DNA of 64,000 nt from Pseudomonas asgharzadehiana (GCF_019139815.1 NZ_CP077079.1:2728001-2792000), one strand, 5' to 3'. Shown: positions 51,906 to 61,073, counted from the first letter of the stretch. The notes: generated by a model from the letters alone, not told the origin. Program-made: numbers and translations.

Positions 51906-52865
51906 ATGAAAGCCCTGCAATTTTCCGCCACCGGCGACCTCGCCGCGCTGAGCCTTGTCGACGTTGAAACCCCGGTGCCGGCTGCCGGCGAAGTGCTGGT
52001 CCGGATCAAGGCGGCGGGCCTGAACCCCAGTGACGTCAAGAACGTGCTCGGTCGCTTCCCCTACACCACGCTGCCACGTATTCCCGGCCGGGATTTCGCC
52101 GGTGTGGTCGTTGAAGGCCCGCAGGCGCTGCTGGGTCGGGACGTTTGGGGTACCGGCCGCGATCTGGGTTTTTTCGCCGACGGCTCCCACGCCCAATACC
52201 TCAGGGTGTCGGCCAAGGGGGTGGCGCATAAGCCCACGCATCTGAGCTTTGCCCAGGCCGCCAGCCTCGGCGTGCCGTACACCACCGCGTGGGACGCGCT
52301 GGAGCGCAGCGGTGTGGGCAAGGGCACGCGGTTGCTGGTGATCGGCGCGAACGGTGCCGTGGGCAGTGCGGCGCTGGCCTTGGCGAAGATCCGCGGTGCC
52401 CAGGTGCTGGCGGCGGTGCGCAAAGCCGATCAGGCCGAGGCATTGCAGGCGCAAGGTATGCAGGCGATTGTGCTGGGCGAGCCGCAAGGTTTGGGCGCGC
52501 AGGTCAATGCCGTATACCAGGGCGGCGCCGACGTGATCTTCGACACCACGGGTTTCTGGCTGCCCGCCGCCGTCGCAGGCCTGGCACCGTTCGGTCGCAT
52601 CGCGATCATCGCGGCCCCGGTGGACGGCCACGTGCAGTTGCCGGCCCTGGCGCTGTACCGCAAGGGCGGGTCGGTGGTGGGCATCAATTCATTGCTTTAT
52701 AACTGCGAGCAATGCGCAGTGATGCTGGAGCAGTTCGGGCGCTTTTTCGATGAAGGTTCGCTGCCGTTGCCGACGGGATTGCGTGAAGTGGCGCTGGTGG
52801 ACGGCGTGCGCAGTTACCAGGAAGTCAACGGCGGCAGTGTGGATAAGATCATCTTCCTGCCGTGA
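51906..52865 (+). CDS. Quinone-oxidoreductase-type medium-chain dehydrogenase (zinc-free)
   Basis: 319 residues of the MDR superfamily: GroES-like N-terminus (VRIKAAGLNPSDVKNVLGRF, IPGRDFAGVVVEG) and Rossmann domain with LLVIGANGAVGSAALALAKI. The catalytic and structural zinc ligands are absent, as in QOR-type NADPH:quinone reductases. Start at 51906 (MKALQF) is preferred to a TTG 9 bp upstream. The transcript probably includes the XapX gene. A REP-like hairpin follows. Confidence 0.85.
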   Translation: MKALQFSATGDLAALSLVDVETPVPAAGEVLVRIKAAGLNPSDVKNVLGRFPYTTLPRIPGRDFAGVVVEGPQALLGRDVWGTGRDLGFFADGSHAQYLRVSAKGVAHKPTHLSFAQAASLGVPYTTAWDALERSGVGKGTRLLVIGANGAVGSAALALAKIRGAQVLAAVRKADQAEALQAQGMQAIVLGEPQGLGAQVNAVYQGGADVIFDTTGFWLPAAVAGLAPFGRIAIIAAPVDGHVQLPALALYRKGGSVVGINSLLYNCEQCAVMLEQFGRFFDEGSLPLPTGLREVALVDGVRSYQEVNGGSVDKIIFLP

Positions 52866-52876
52866 TACGAGCCAAG

Positions 52877-52904
52877 TGTGGGAGGGGCAAAACCCCCTTC
52901 CACA
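52877..52904. repeat. REP-like hairpin / bidirectional terminator
   Basis: TGTGGGAGGGG and CCCCCTTCCACA pair around a CAAAA loop between two convergent genes (52865 and 52917). The GTGGGAGGGG core is the typical Pseudomonas REP sequence; GATTTT follows on the plus side. Confidence 0.7.
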
Positions 52905-52916
52905 GCTTGATTTTGA

Positions 52917-53942
52917 CTAGGCGTCGGGCACGCCTTTTTCCCAGGCCGACCAGTTCTTGAGGATCGCCTGTACCAGTGGGTTACCCGTGCGGTAGAGGTT
53001 TTCCAGCGCCGGTACAAACCCGCCCTGGTCCGCGTACTTCAACAGGTTATCCACTTCGCTGTAGCCTGGGTAAGGACGGTCGAAATCGGAACCCGCGCGC
53101 ACCACGGCCAGGCGCTGGATATCCACCAAGCCTTCACGGCTGGCGCGCAGCAGCGCCTCGTAGGTGGAGTTGTCTTCCTGCTGGGTGGTGCAGTATTCGC
53201 CTTTGTTGTCCGTGAGTAATCGGGTCCAGACTTCGGCGCGTTCGCTCAGGCGCGTGCCGGAGAACCAGGTATTGCCCGCCAGCGTGTCGCAGCGGGTGAC
53301 CTGCGGCGGTTGGTTGGCGGGGGCGGCGGGGTAGTGTTTGCGCCAGGCGGTCGATTCCTTGCTCTCTGTGAGTTCAACCTTGTGCGACAGGGCAAAGGCC
53401 TTGGCCTGCAGTTTGGGGTTGAGTTCGAACACTTCGGTCTTGTAGTCCAGCGGCGGCTTTTCGTTGGGGCCTTTGGTGTTGATGCCGATGTAACCGGTCG
53501 GCCATTCCTTGGGCGCATCGCGCGAGTCCAGCTCCCACTGAGTGCCGAACTCCACCAGGTAGTGCGCCCAGGCGGCGGTGCCGATCGTGCCGTGCTTGGG
53601 GTTGATGCCGGCGATTCCGGCGACCAGAAAGTAGCTCTGGCGCAGGTCGAAACTGGGCGACAAGGCCAGCGCCAGGGTAGATGCGGCGGCGTTGGTCTGG
53701 CCCATGCCGGTCACCAGCAGGCACACCTCTTGGGTGTTACAGCGGATCACCGGGTATTCGGCGGACAGGCCCGGCACGCGCACTTCCTGTTTGAGTTCCA
53801 GGCGATCGATCCAGGTTTGCGCCTCGGGGGCGAACATGGTGATCAGCATCACCTTGGGTTTGATCGGCGCGTTTTGGGCGAGCGCCACATGGGGTAGCAG
53901 GGCAAGGCCTGCGGCTATCGAGAGGTGGGTAAAGGTATTCAT
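52917..53942 (-). CDS. Purine nucleoside permease (NUP family), periplasmic
   Basis: 341 residues: signal peptide (to VALAQ, about residue 23), then a nucleoside-phosphorylase-like domain with VMLITMFAPEAQTWIDRL, VCLLVTGMGQTNAAASTLAL and YFLVAGIAGINPKHGTIG. NUP proteins of yeast and bacteria share this fold; in Pseudomonas they accompany nucleoside uptake genes. It follows the Tsx-like porin by 14 bp, forming an operon. The term 'permease' is historical; a soluble periplasmic nucleoside-binding or cleaving role is equally likely. Confidence 0.82.
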   Translation of the reverse strand: MNTFTHLSIAAGLALLPHVALAQNAPIKPKVMLITMFAPEAQTWIDRLELKQEVRVPGLSAEYPVIRCNTQEVCLLVTGMGQTNAAASTLALALSPSFDLRQSYFLVAGIAGINPKHGTIGTAAWAHYLVEFGTQWELDSRDAPKEWPTGYIGINTKGPNEKPPLDYKTEVFELNPKLQAKAFALSHKVELTESKESTAWRKHYPAAPANQPPQVTRCDTLAGNTWFSGTRLSERAEVWTRLLTDNKGEYCTTQQEDNSTYEALLRASREGLVDIQRLAVVRAGSDFDRPYPGYSEVDNLLKYADQGGFVPALENLYRTGNPLVQAILKNWSAWEKGVPDA

Positions 53943-53956
53943 CTAAAGCTCCTTGA

Positions 53957-54904
53957 TCAGAATTGATAGCCCACGCCGGCGTAATAACCCCAGCCGTCTG
54001 AGCGCGCGCGGAAGTTGCCTTCGCCGAAATTCAACTCGCTGCCATCCTCCCAATTGCCGCCGTTGTGGAAGTAACGGCCGACCAGCGTGAAGCGCAGGTG
54101 GGTGAAGGAATACAGCAGCACGTTGGTCGCCACGGTGGAGTTGGCGGTGCGTGCCGGGTTGTCCTTGTGCAGGTTTGAGCCGAAATCGTGGTTGGTGAAG
54201 CCGATGTACGTCAACGAGGCGCCGTTGTCGAACGAGGCGATGGGCACGATGTACTTCATCTGCGCGCGGTAGCCGTCCCAGGAATATTCGTTGCTGGCGC
54301 CGTAGTTCTCCCACTGGTAACGCCCGTAGAAGTTGGCCGACAAGTTGACCCGCGAGTGGGTGTCGATATCGGTACCCAGGCCGCTGTACAGGGTGTTGGC
54401 GCGGTTTTGCTTATTGCTGCCGTGGTCGTAGATCCAGTCGAATGCCACGTACCATTCTTTGAACGGGCCGATGGCCAGGCTGCGACCGGCCAGGTAATCG
54501 ATGGAAATACGCGGTTCATGCTCCATGAACACCGGCGAGCCATGGTCCCATGCACCTTTGTCATTGCTGTTACCGATGCCGAGGATCTTAGGCACGTCAA
54601 TGTAGCCGTACAGCTCGAAGGGGCCCTTGCGGCCGAAGTACTCGTATTCCAGGTAGACATCGTCCTGCGGCTTGGGGCCGAAGCTGATGTCTTTGCTGCC
54701 GATCAGCGTCAGGTCCTGGTTGAACCACTCCGACAGATAGACGTTTTTTTTCGCCGGGGTGGCTTCAGGGGCCAGGGTTTCGCCCTGTGCTGAGTCATTG
54801 GAGGGGGATTCCTGCGCCAAAATGGGTGCGCTGAGTACTCCCGTAACGGCGGCCAGTAGCAAGGAAACACCAAAGCAAGCACGAGGCCTTGAGGTGAAGT
54901 GCAT
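53957..54904 (-). CDS. Tsx/OmpK-type nucleoside-specific outer-membrane channel
   Basis: 315 residues: signal peptide (about 1-30), an N-terminal Ser/Pro-rich segment, then a 12-strand barrel ending in Tyr-Gln-Phe. Tsx-like hallmarks are the DVYLEYEYFGRKGPFELYGY strand pair, KGAWDHGSPVFMEHEPRISI and WYVAFDWIYDHG. It transports nucleosides across the outer membrane and heads an operon with the nucleoside permease gene. A GCAAACGTTTGC palindrome 75 bp upstream is the likely operator. Confidence 0.85.
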   Translation of the reverse strand: MHFTSRPRACFGVSLLLAAVTGVLSAPILAQESPSNDSAQGETLAPEATPAKKNVYLSEWFNQDLTLIGSKDISFGPKPQDDVYLEYEYFGRKGPFELYGYIDVPKILGIGNSNDKGAWDHGSPVFMEHEPRISIDYLAGRSLAIGPFKEWYVAFDWIYDHGSNKQNRANTLYSGLGTDIDTHSRVNLSANFYGRYQWENYGASNEYSWDGYRAQMKYIVPIASFDNGASLTYIGFTNHDFGSNLHKDNPARTANSTVATNVLLYSFTHLRFTLVGRYFHNGGNWEDGSELNFGEGNFRARSDGWGYYAGVGYQF

Positions 54905-54978
54905 TGAAAATCCCTATTCGTACGCGATGTGAACCCGCTTCTGCGAGTGGTGGCGAACTTGGCGAGCAAGCTCTTATC

Positions 54979-54990
54979 GCAAACGTTTGC
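54979..54990. promoter_or_regulatory. PurR/LacI-type operator upstream of the nucleoside uptake operon
   Basis: GCAAACGTTTGC is a perfect 12-bp palindrome with the central CG typical of LacI-family operators; the flanks (TCGCAAACGTTTGCAC) match the E. coli PurR box core. It is 75 bp upstream of the Tsx start. No LacI-type gene is in the window, so the regulator is encoded elsewhere. Confidence 0.6.
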
Positions 54991-55059
54991 ACACGCTGTA
55001 CCAACTTTACTCAACAGCTTGAATGAGCTGACAAAAAGCCGGATTAGTCGACCTTTCGA

Positions 55060-55998
55060 TCAGAAATGACTGGGTGTCATTTGTTCGCTGCGATTGAACA
55101 GGTGCATGGCGGTTTCACGGCGATATTCGCTCGGTGTCTGGTTCATCTCGATACGAAAGTGCCGGTTGAAGTTGGACAGGTTCGCGTAGCCCACTTCAAA
55201 ACAGATATCGGCCACTGACATATCGCTTTGCAGCAACAGCCGGCAGGCGCGCTGCACGCGGAATTTGCGCATCAGGTCAATAAAGCCGTGGCCGGTGTTG
55301 CGCTTGAAAAACCGCGAGAAGCCTGGTTCGCTCATCTGCAGTTGCTGGGCGATCACCGACAGGCGCAGGTCGCCGGTGAGTTCGCGCATGAGGTAGTCGA
55401 AGGCCTTGTTGATGCGTTCGGCGCTGCGTGCGTCGAGCGTGGGCGCATAGCAGGGGCTGGCCAGGGGCTTGGTGTGTGCAGGGGGCGCGTTTTTCAGTGT
55501 GTCGAGCAGTTGCAGGAACAGGATCAGCCGCTGCAGGCCATGGGCGCGGCCGATGTCTTCCATCAAGCGGGCGGCTTCTAGCGCGGTGGCGCCGCTGAAC
55601 TCCAGGCCGCGCCGCGCCTGCTCGAACAGCGCTTGCAGATCGCCCAGTTCCGGCAGGGTCTTGCGCAGGGCGAGGAGGGCGGCGCCGTCGAACTGCAGCA
55701 CCACATCGCGTCCGCTCAGATGTTCGCCGGGCGCCAGTTCGCCGATCCAATCGTGTGGCAGGTCCGGGCCGATCAACGCGACATGGCCGGCACCGAACGC
55801 GCCGATATAGTCGCCCGCCACCAACTTGCCGCTGCCCTGGCGGATCAGGTGGATCTCAAATTCGGGGTGGTGGTTCCAGCGCGCCAGGTCGTAGGGGTAA
55901 TCATGCTCGAACCAGCGGAAGCAGTGATCCGGCTCCGGCAGGATCACTTCGAGTTCGGCGGGGCGGTGTTCAAACAGTTGGGCGCGGCTAACGGGCAT
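55060..55998 (-). CDS. AraC-family regulator of the MtlR (polyol) type
   Basis: 312 residues: N-terminal cupin (about 30-100, WNHHPEFEIHLIRQGSGKLV, HVALIGPDLPHDWIG) and C-terminal AraC domain (about 195-300, LSVIAQQLQMSEPGFSRFFK, VADICFEVGYANLSNFNRHF). The arrangement and the divergent solute-binding-protein gene resemble MtlR of Pseudomonas mannitol operons. The 208-bp divergent gap should carry its operators. Confidence 0.82.
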   Translation of the reverse strand: MPVSRAQLFEHRPAELEVILPEPDHCFRWFEHDYPYDLARWNHHPEFEIHLIRQGSGKLVAGDYIGAFGAGHVALIGPDLPHDWIGELAPGEHLSGRDVVLQFDGAALLALRKTLPELGDLQALFEQARRGLEFSGATALEAARLMEDIGRAHGLQRLILFLQLLDTLKNAPPAHTKPLASPCYAPTLDARSAERINKAFDYLMRELTGDLRLSVIAQQLQMSEPGFSRFFKRNTGHGFIDLMRKFRVQRACRLLLQSDMSVADICFEVGYANLSNFNRHFRIEMNQTPSEYRRETAMHLFNRSEQMTPSHF

Positions 55999-56206
55999 GG
56001 TGCTGTCGGTTTTTTATTGGATTGCCCTAAAAATACGCGCCCCAGGCCTTCAGGCGCTACCCTCGATGTTGTCCGGCACTGGTACTTTTTTGATCCTGGG
56101 GGCGTGGTTAAAAAAGTATCACCTGGGCATCCGCCATTCGTTTGTGAGGGGTTGGCCAAGCTGCTGTAATCGGCGCTCACAACAAAAACAACAGGTGGAA
56201 ACCGCC

Positions 56207-57532
56207 ATGCTCCCGAAGTGTAAAGCCACGTTCCCCACAGCACTGTGCCTGCTCTGCGGCCTGGCCTTGGCCCTGCCCAGTCATGCCGCCGAGACCGTGA
56301 CCATCGCCACGGTCAACAACAGCGACATGATCCGCATGCAGCGCCTGTCCAAGGTGTTCGAGCAGCAGCACCCGCAGATCAAGCTCAACTGGGTGGTGCT
56401 CGAAGAAAACGTGCTGCGCCAACGCCTGACCACCGACATTGCCACCCAGGGCGGCCAATTCGACGTGCTGACCATCGGCACTTACGAAACCCCGCTGTGG
56501 GGTACCAAGCAATGGCTGGAACCGCTGAGCCAGCTGCCGGCCGATTACGACGTCGAGGATATTTTCCCCTCGGTACGCCAGGGGCTGTCGGTCAATAACA
56601 CGCTCTACGCCCTGCCGTTCTACGGTGAAAGCACCGTCACCTATTACCGCACCGATCTGTTCAAAAATGCCGGCCTGAGCATGCCCGCGCACCCCACCTG
56701 GACCCAACTCGGCGAGTTCGCCGCCCAGCTCACGGCTAAGGATAAGGGCGAATACGGCATGTGCCTGCGCGGCAAGGCCGGCTGGGGCGAAAACATCGCG
56801 CTGTTGAGCACCATGGCCAACGCCTTTGGTGCGCGTTGGTTCGATGAACAGTGGAAGCCCGAGCTGACCAGCCCCGAGTGGACCGCCGCCGCCAACTTCT
56901 ACGTCAATACCCTCAAGCAATATGGCCCGCCGGGCGTGTCCAGCAATGGTTTCAATGAGACCCTGGCACTGTTCAACAGCGGCAAATGCGCCATTTGGGT
57001 GGATGCCAGCGTCGCCGGCTCCTTTACCACGGATGCCAGCCAGAGCAAGGTGGCCGACCGTGTCGGTTTCGCCGCCGCGCCCACAGAAGTTACGGACAAA
57101 GGGTCCTCCTGGCTCTACGCGTGGTCCCTGGCGATCCCGGCCACCTCCAAGCACAAGGACGCCGCCAAGGCCTTTATCACCTGGGCCACGTCCAAGGCCT
57201 ACATTCAACTGGTCGCCGACACAGACGGCCTCACTAACGTACCGCCCGGCACGCGCCAGTCCACTTACAGCGACGCCTACTTGAACGCCGCGCCGTTCGC
57301 CCAGGTGACCCTGCAAATGATGAAGCACGCCGACCCCGCGCACCCGTCGGTCAAGCCGGTACCGTACGTGGGCATCCAGTACGTGACCATCCCCGAGTTC
57401 CAGGCCATCGGCACCTCGGTCGGCAAGTTGTTCTCGGCGGCGCTGACCGGTGGCATGACGGTTGATCAGGCGTTGATGCAGGCGCAATCGACCACAGAGC
57501 GCGAAATGAAACGCGCCGGATACCCGAAGTGA
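56207..57532 (+). CDS. Polyol/sugar ABC-transporter solute-binding protein (MtlE/SmoE-like)
   Basis: 441 residues: signal peptide (to SHAAE, about residue 27), then a type I extracellular solute-binding protein: VTIATVNNSDMIRMQRLSKV, FDVLTIGTYETPLWG, YALPFYGESTVTYYRTDLFK and the C-terminal KHKDAAKAFITWATSKAY. It resembles sorbitol/mannitol-binding proteins. The membrane components expected next (MtlF, G, K) are absent; a dehydrogenase gene follows after 18 bp. So it must borrow a permease or be a remnant. Confidence 0.85.
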   Translation: MLPKCKATFPTALCLLCGLALALPSHAAETVTIATVNNSDMIRMQRLSKVFEQQHPQIKLNWVVLEENVLRQRLTTDIATQGGQFDVLTIGTYETPLWGTKQWLEPLSQLPADYDVEDIFPSVRQGLSVNNTLYALPFYGESTVTYYRTDLFKNAGLSMPAHPTWTQLGEFAAQLTAKDKGEYGMCLRGKAGWGENIALLSTMANAFGARWFDEQWKPELTSPEWTAAANFYVNTLKQYGPPGVSSNGFNETLALFNSGKCAIWVDASVAGSFTTDASQSKVADRVGFAAAPTEVTDKGSSWLYAWSLAIPATSKHKDAAKAFITWATSKAYIQLVADTDGLTNVPPGTRQSTYSDAYLNAAPFAQVTLQMMKHADPAHPSVKPVPYVGIQYVTIPEFQAIGTSVGKLFSAALTGGMTVDQALMQAQSTTEREMKRAGYPK

Positions 57533-57550
57533 TTGTTACAGGACATCCTC

Positions 57551-58324
57551 ATGAAACGACTTGAAGGTAAAAGTGCGCTGATCACCGGATCGGCGCGCGG
57601 GATCGGCCGCGCGTTTGCCCAGGCATATATCGCCGAAGGCGCCACCGTCGCCATCGCCGATATCAACCTGCAACGCGCCCGGCAAACGGCTGCCGAACTG
57701 GGGCCACAGGCCTACGCGGTGGAGATGGACGTCACCGACCAACTCTCCATCGATGCCGCGATGAGTGCCGTGGTGGCCCATGCCGGCAAGCTGGATATCC
57801 TGGTCAACAACGCGGCGCTGTTCGACCTGGCGCCCATCGTCGACATCACCCGCGACAGCTTCGAGCGGCTGTTCTCGATCAACGTCGCCGGCACATTGTT
57901 CACATTGCAGGCTGCGGCCCGGCAGATGCTCCACCAGGGCCACGGCGGCAAGATCATCAACATGGCCAGCCAGGCCGGGCGGCGTGGCGAGTCGTTGGTG
58001 GCGGTGTATTGCGCAACCAAGGCGGCGGTGATCAGCCTGACGCAATCGGCGGGGTTGAACCTGATCAAGCACGGGATCAACGTCAACGCCATCGCTCCCG
58101 GCGTGGTTGACGGTGAACATTGGGATGGGGTGGATGCGTTGTTCGCCCGGCATGAAGGGCTGGCGCCGGGGGAGAAGAAGAAACGGGTAGGCGCTGAGGT
58201 GCCGTTTGGGCGGATGGGGACGGCTGAAGACCTCACCGGCATGGCGATCTTCCTTGCTTCGAAAGAGGCTGATTATGTAGTGGCCCAGACGTACAACGTC
58301 GATGGCGGCAATTGGATGAACTAG
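57551..58324 (+). CDS. Short-chain dehydrogenase, sorbitol (L-iditol) dehydrogenase type
   Basis: 257 residues of the classical SDR family: cofactor motif TGSARGIGRAF, NNAALF, catalytic Ser in NMASQAGRRG, and YCATK (Tyr-x3-Lys). The insert HWDGVDALFARHEGLAPGEK is characteristic of SmoS-type sorbitol/galactitol dehydrogenases, which oxidise polyols at C2 with NAD+. Start 57551 follows AGGA by about 11 nt. It forms a two-gene unit with the binding protein. Confidence 0.85.
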   Translation: MKRLEGKSALITGSARGIGRAFAQAYIAEGATVAIADINLQRARQTAAELGPQAYAVEMDVTDQLSIDAAMSAVVAHAGKLDILVNNAALFDLAPIVDITRDSFERLFSINVAGTLFTLQAAARQMLHQGHGGKIINMASQAGRRGESLVAVYCATKAAVISLTQSAGLNLIKHGINVNAIAPGVVDGEHWDGVDALFARHEGLAPGEKKKRVGAEVPFGRMGTAEDLTGMAIFLASKEADYVVAQTYNVDGGNWMN

Positions 58325-58337
58325 CCCCCTCCCACAG
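58324..58337. repeat. Single REP-like half element
   Basis: GCCCCCTCCCACAG is the reverse complement of the Pseudomonas REP core CTGTGGGAGGGGGC. It lies between two convergent genes and has no partner arm close by, so it is a solitary REP half. Confidence 0.5.
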
Positions 58338-58356
58338 CTGATCTGCATGAGCCTGA

Positions 58357-59049
58357 CTATTCAGCAAAGCTGCGATCGAAGAAATAGACCTCACCGGGCT
58401 TCAGGCTTTCCAGCGTCGCCTGGGGCCTGCCGCCTTCACCCGGCTTTTTGCGCCCCGTCTCACGCAAATACCCCGCCTCGGTCAGCTTCAGCAACCGCTG
58501 GCGAATACTGGTCTTCAACACGGGCCGTGTAAGCACCAGGGAAAAAATCGCAGTCGCTTGCGGCGCACTGAATTCCTTGCCCAGAAACATCAGCGGCAAG
58601 CTGCTGTACAGCGACTTGGACAGCAGGCGTTCCTGCACGGCCGCCACGATCTGGTTGTGATCGAACGGCAGCTTGATACTGCCGTCCGCCACCGCATTCA
58701 GCGAAAACCAGGCCTGATGTTCAGCCAGGGTTACCTCATCCGCCACAATCGCCAGGTAATAAGTGGACGACGACCAGCATCGCGGGTCGCGAAACGCGTC
58801 GCCTACCGTGCCAACCTGCTCGCTCCAGGCCAGCTCCAGGCCGACTTTGTCACTGGCGCGCAACCGTTCCACGGCATCCTTGAGGCTCAGATCTTGCACG
58901 CCGCCATTGACCACCACACCCGGCAGCGCCCAATGCCCGGCGAAGGGCTCGGCGTCGCGTTTGTTCAGCAGCAGTTTGAGTTCGCCCGAGGTGCGGCAGT
59001 AAAACAGTACGCACAGGTCGACGGTGTGGAGATAGGCGCTAAGTGGCAT
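58357..59049 (-). CDS. nrtR: NrtR-type Nudix-related transcriptional regulator of NAD metabolism
   Basis: 230 residues: an N-terminal Nudix-like domain (about 8-140, VDLCVLFYCRTSGELKLLLN, GHWALPGVVVNGGVQDLSLK) whose Nudix box lacks the catalytic REXXEE pattern, and a C-terminal winged helix (about 155-230, VLTRPVLKTSIRQRLLKLTE, GYLRETGRKKPGEGGRPQAT). This is the NrtR architecture; NrtR binds ADP-ribose and represses NAD genes. It is divergent from pncA-pncB-nadE. Start at 59049 has AAGGA at 6 nt. Confidence 0.88.
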   Translation of the reverse strand: MPLSAYLHTVDLCVLFYCRTSGELKLLLNKRDAEPFAGHWALPGVVVNGGVQDLSLKDAVERLRASDKVGLELAWSEQVGTVGDAFRDPRCWSSSTYYLAIVADEVTLAEHQAWFSLNAVADGSIKLPFDHNQIVAAVQERLLSKSLYSSLPLMFLGKEFSAPQATAIFSLVLTRPVLKTSIRQRLLKLTEAGYLRETGRKKPGEGGRPQATLESLKPGEVYFFDRSFAE

Positions 59050-59102
59050 GTGAAGTCCTTCCGAACGGCGGTGGGGCACAGTCTAGCGGATCGAACAGCG
59101 AT

Positions 59103-59160
59103 GTCATGTACTTGCTCCAGCACAGGTAAATAAATGTTTCTTGCAATGAAAGTACATGAC
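59103..59160. promoter_or_regulatory. Long-spaced inverted repeat, candidate NrtR operator pair
   Basis: GTCATGTACTT (59103-59113) and AAGTACATGAC (59150-59160) are a perfect 11-bp inverted repeat separated by 36 nt, within the divergent nrtR/pncA promoter region. The arms may be one operator each or parts of two sites bridged by NrtR dimers. Confidence 0.55.
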
Positions 59161-59195
59161 GTGTGCTTTTGTTTCCAGGCCATAGGAGAATCATC

Positions 59196-59843
59196 ATGAC
59201 CCTTGCGAAAACCGCCCTTGCTTCATTCGATGTTGATGCCCAAAAGAGCTTCACGCCGCTGTGCCCCAACGAGTTGCCTGTGGCCGGTGGCGACCAGATC
59301 GGCGCTGAACTCAATTACATGGCCAGCCTCGCCGGGCATCGCGTTGGTAGCAAAGACGCGCACACCCCGTATGCGCCCTGGGTGGTCACCCACCCGAGCG
59401 AGATGATGAAACCCACCGGCCTTGTGCATGCCGACCTCACCTGGGTCAGCCACTGCGTACCGGGTACCGACGGCTTTACCCTGCTCGATGAACTGCCCAC
59501 GCCGTATGACTACGATTACTTCATCTGGAAAGGCGTCGAACCCGACCTTCACCCGTACGGCGCGTGCTACCACGACCTGCACGACAAACTGTCCACCGGC
59601 GTGATCGAGTACCTCAAGGCCCAAGGCGTGGTCCGCGTGCTTGTCGGTGGCCTGGCCCTGGACTATTGCGTCAAGACCACCGCCTTGCAGTTGCTCAAGG
59701 CCGGCCTGGAGGTCGTCCTGCACCTGCCGGCCTGCCGAGGTATCAGCGAGGAGGGCGGCGTACAGGCTGTCAATGAGTTGCTCAAGGCCGGTGCTGTGAT
59801 CAGCAGCACCCGCGAAGAACTGGCCGCGATGGCCACGCGTTAA
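59196..59843 (+). CDS. pncA: Nicotinamidase (isochorismatase-fold hydrolase), PncA
   Basis: 215 residues: DVDAQKSFTPLCPNELPVAG with the catalytic Asp, SKDAHTPYAPW (metal region), FIWKGVEPDLHPYGAC with the catalytic Lys, and GLALDYCVKTTALQLLKAG with the nucleophilic Cys. This is the nicotinamidase motif set: nicotinamide is deamidated to nicotinate, the first salvage step. Start at 59196 has AGGAG at 6 nt. First gene of pncA-pncB-nadE. Confidence 0.92.
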   Translation: MTLAKTALASFDVDAQKSFTPLCPNELPVAGGDQIGAELNYMASLAGHRVGSKDAHTPYAPWVVTHPSEMMKPTGLVHADLTWVSHCVPGTDGFTLLDELPTPYDYDYFIWKGVEPDLHPYGACYHDLHDKLSTGVIEYLKAQGVVRVLVGGLALDYCVKTTALQLLKAGLEVVLHLPACRGISEEGGVQAVNELLKAGAVISSTREELAAMATR

Positions 59844-59854
59844 GGAGAACCACC

Positions 59855-61072
59855 ATGGAAAGTGCCTACGACTACGAAACCCCGGTGATCCAGGGCTTGC
59901 TCGACACCGATTACTACACCTTCACCATGATGCAGGCCGTGCTGCACCAGCACCCCAATGTGGATGTGGAATACAACTTCATCGTGCGCTCCAAGGAAAA
60001 CCTCGGTCACTTGATCCCGCCGTTACGCGACGAGCTGGAAAAGCTCGCCGGCCTGCAGATGCGTGAAGGCGAGCTGCGCTTTTTGTTCAACCCGCGCTTT
60101 CGCGAATACCTCACCCCGGACTACGAGCGCTTCCTTGGCCTGTTCCGCTTCAATCTGCGCTACATCCACGTCAGCGAGGTCGACGGCCAACTGAACATCC
60201 GTGTCATCGGGCCGATGCTGCACTGCATCATGTTCGAGCAGCCGGTGCTGGCACTGGTGAGCGAATTGCGCAACCGTGATAAATACCCCGACGTGACCCT
60301 GGAAGCTGTCACCCGCAAGCTCTATCAGAAATTCGACTGGCTGGAAAAAAACCTCAGTCGCGAGGAGCTCGCCGACCTGCGTGTCTCGGACTTCTCCACG
60401 CGCCGTCGCCTGTCGTTCAAGGCCCAGCGCGAGGTCGTGGACATCATGCGTCGCGACTTCCCCGGCCAGTTCGTCGGTACCAGCAACGCGCACCTGGCTT
60501 ACGCGTTCGATTTGCCGCTGATCGGCACCATGGCGCACCAGTGGATGATGGTGCACCAGCAATTGGGCCGCCTGCGCGAAAGCCAGAACGCCGGCCTGGA
60601 AAACTGGGTGCGTGAATACCGTGGCCGCCTGGGCGTTGCGTTGACCGACACCATCAGCACCGATTTTTTCCTCAAGGACTTCGACCTGTACTTCGCCAAG
60701 CTCTATGACGGCCTGCGCCAGGACTCCGGCGACCCCATCGCCTGGGCTGACAAGGTGTTGGCCAAATACAAGGAACTCGGTATCGACCCCATGACCAAAG
60801 ACCTTATGTTCTCCGATGGCCTGAACTTCGAAAAATGCCTGCCGATCCTGCGCCATGTGCGTGGCAAGGCCAAATTCGGCTTCGGCATGGGCACCAGCCT
60901 TGCCTGCGATGTGGAGGGTGTGGAACCCCTGAGCATCGTGATGAAGCTGGTGCGGGTCCACGGCGAACCGGTGGTGAAATTCTCGGATGACCCGATCAAG
61001 AACGTCTGCGAAGACGCCTCGTTTTTGCAGTATGCAGCCAAGGTATTCAATGTCGGCAACGTGGAGGTGTGA
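59855..61072 (+). CDS. pncB: Nicotinate phosphoribosyltransferase (PncB)
   Basis: 405 residues with the NAPRTase pattern: [20 protein letters not shown] at the N-terminus, the [20 protein letters not shown] segment, [20 protein letters not shown], and [20 protein letters not shown]. It converts nicotinate and PRPP to nicotinate mononucleotide. It starts 11 bp after pncA with AAGGAG; nadE follows after one base. Confidence 0.93.
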   Translation: MESAYDYETPVIQGLLDTDYYTFTMMQAVLHQHPNVDVEYNFIVRSKENLGHLIPPLRDELEKLAGLQMREGELRFLFNPRFREYLTPDYERFLGLFRFNLRYIHVSEVDGQLNIRVIGPMLHCIMFEQPVLALVSELRNRDKYPDVTLEAVTRKLYQKFDWLEKNLSREELADLRVSDFSTRRRLSFKAQREVVDIMRRDFPGQFVGTSNAHLAYAFDLPLIGTMAHQWMMVHQQLGRLRESQNAGLENWVREYRGRLGVALTDTISTDFFLKDFDLYFAKLYDGLRQDSGDPIAWADKVLAKYKELGIDPMTKDLMFSDGLNFEKCLPILRHVRGKAKFGFGMGTSLACDVEGVEPLSIVMKLVRVHGEPVVKFSDDPIKNVCEDASFLQYAAKVFNVGNVEV

Positions 61073-61073
61073 C

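Noticed and set aside
55997..56206. Upstream extension of the polyol-binding protein to a GTG at 55997
   Set aside because: It would put about 70 residues ahead of a normal signal peptide and fill the divergent promoter region.
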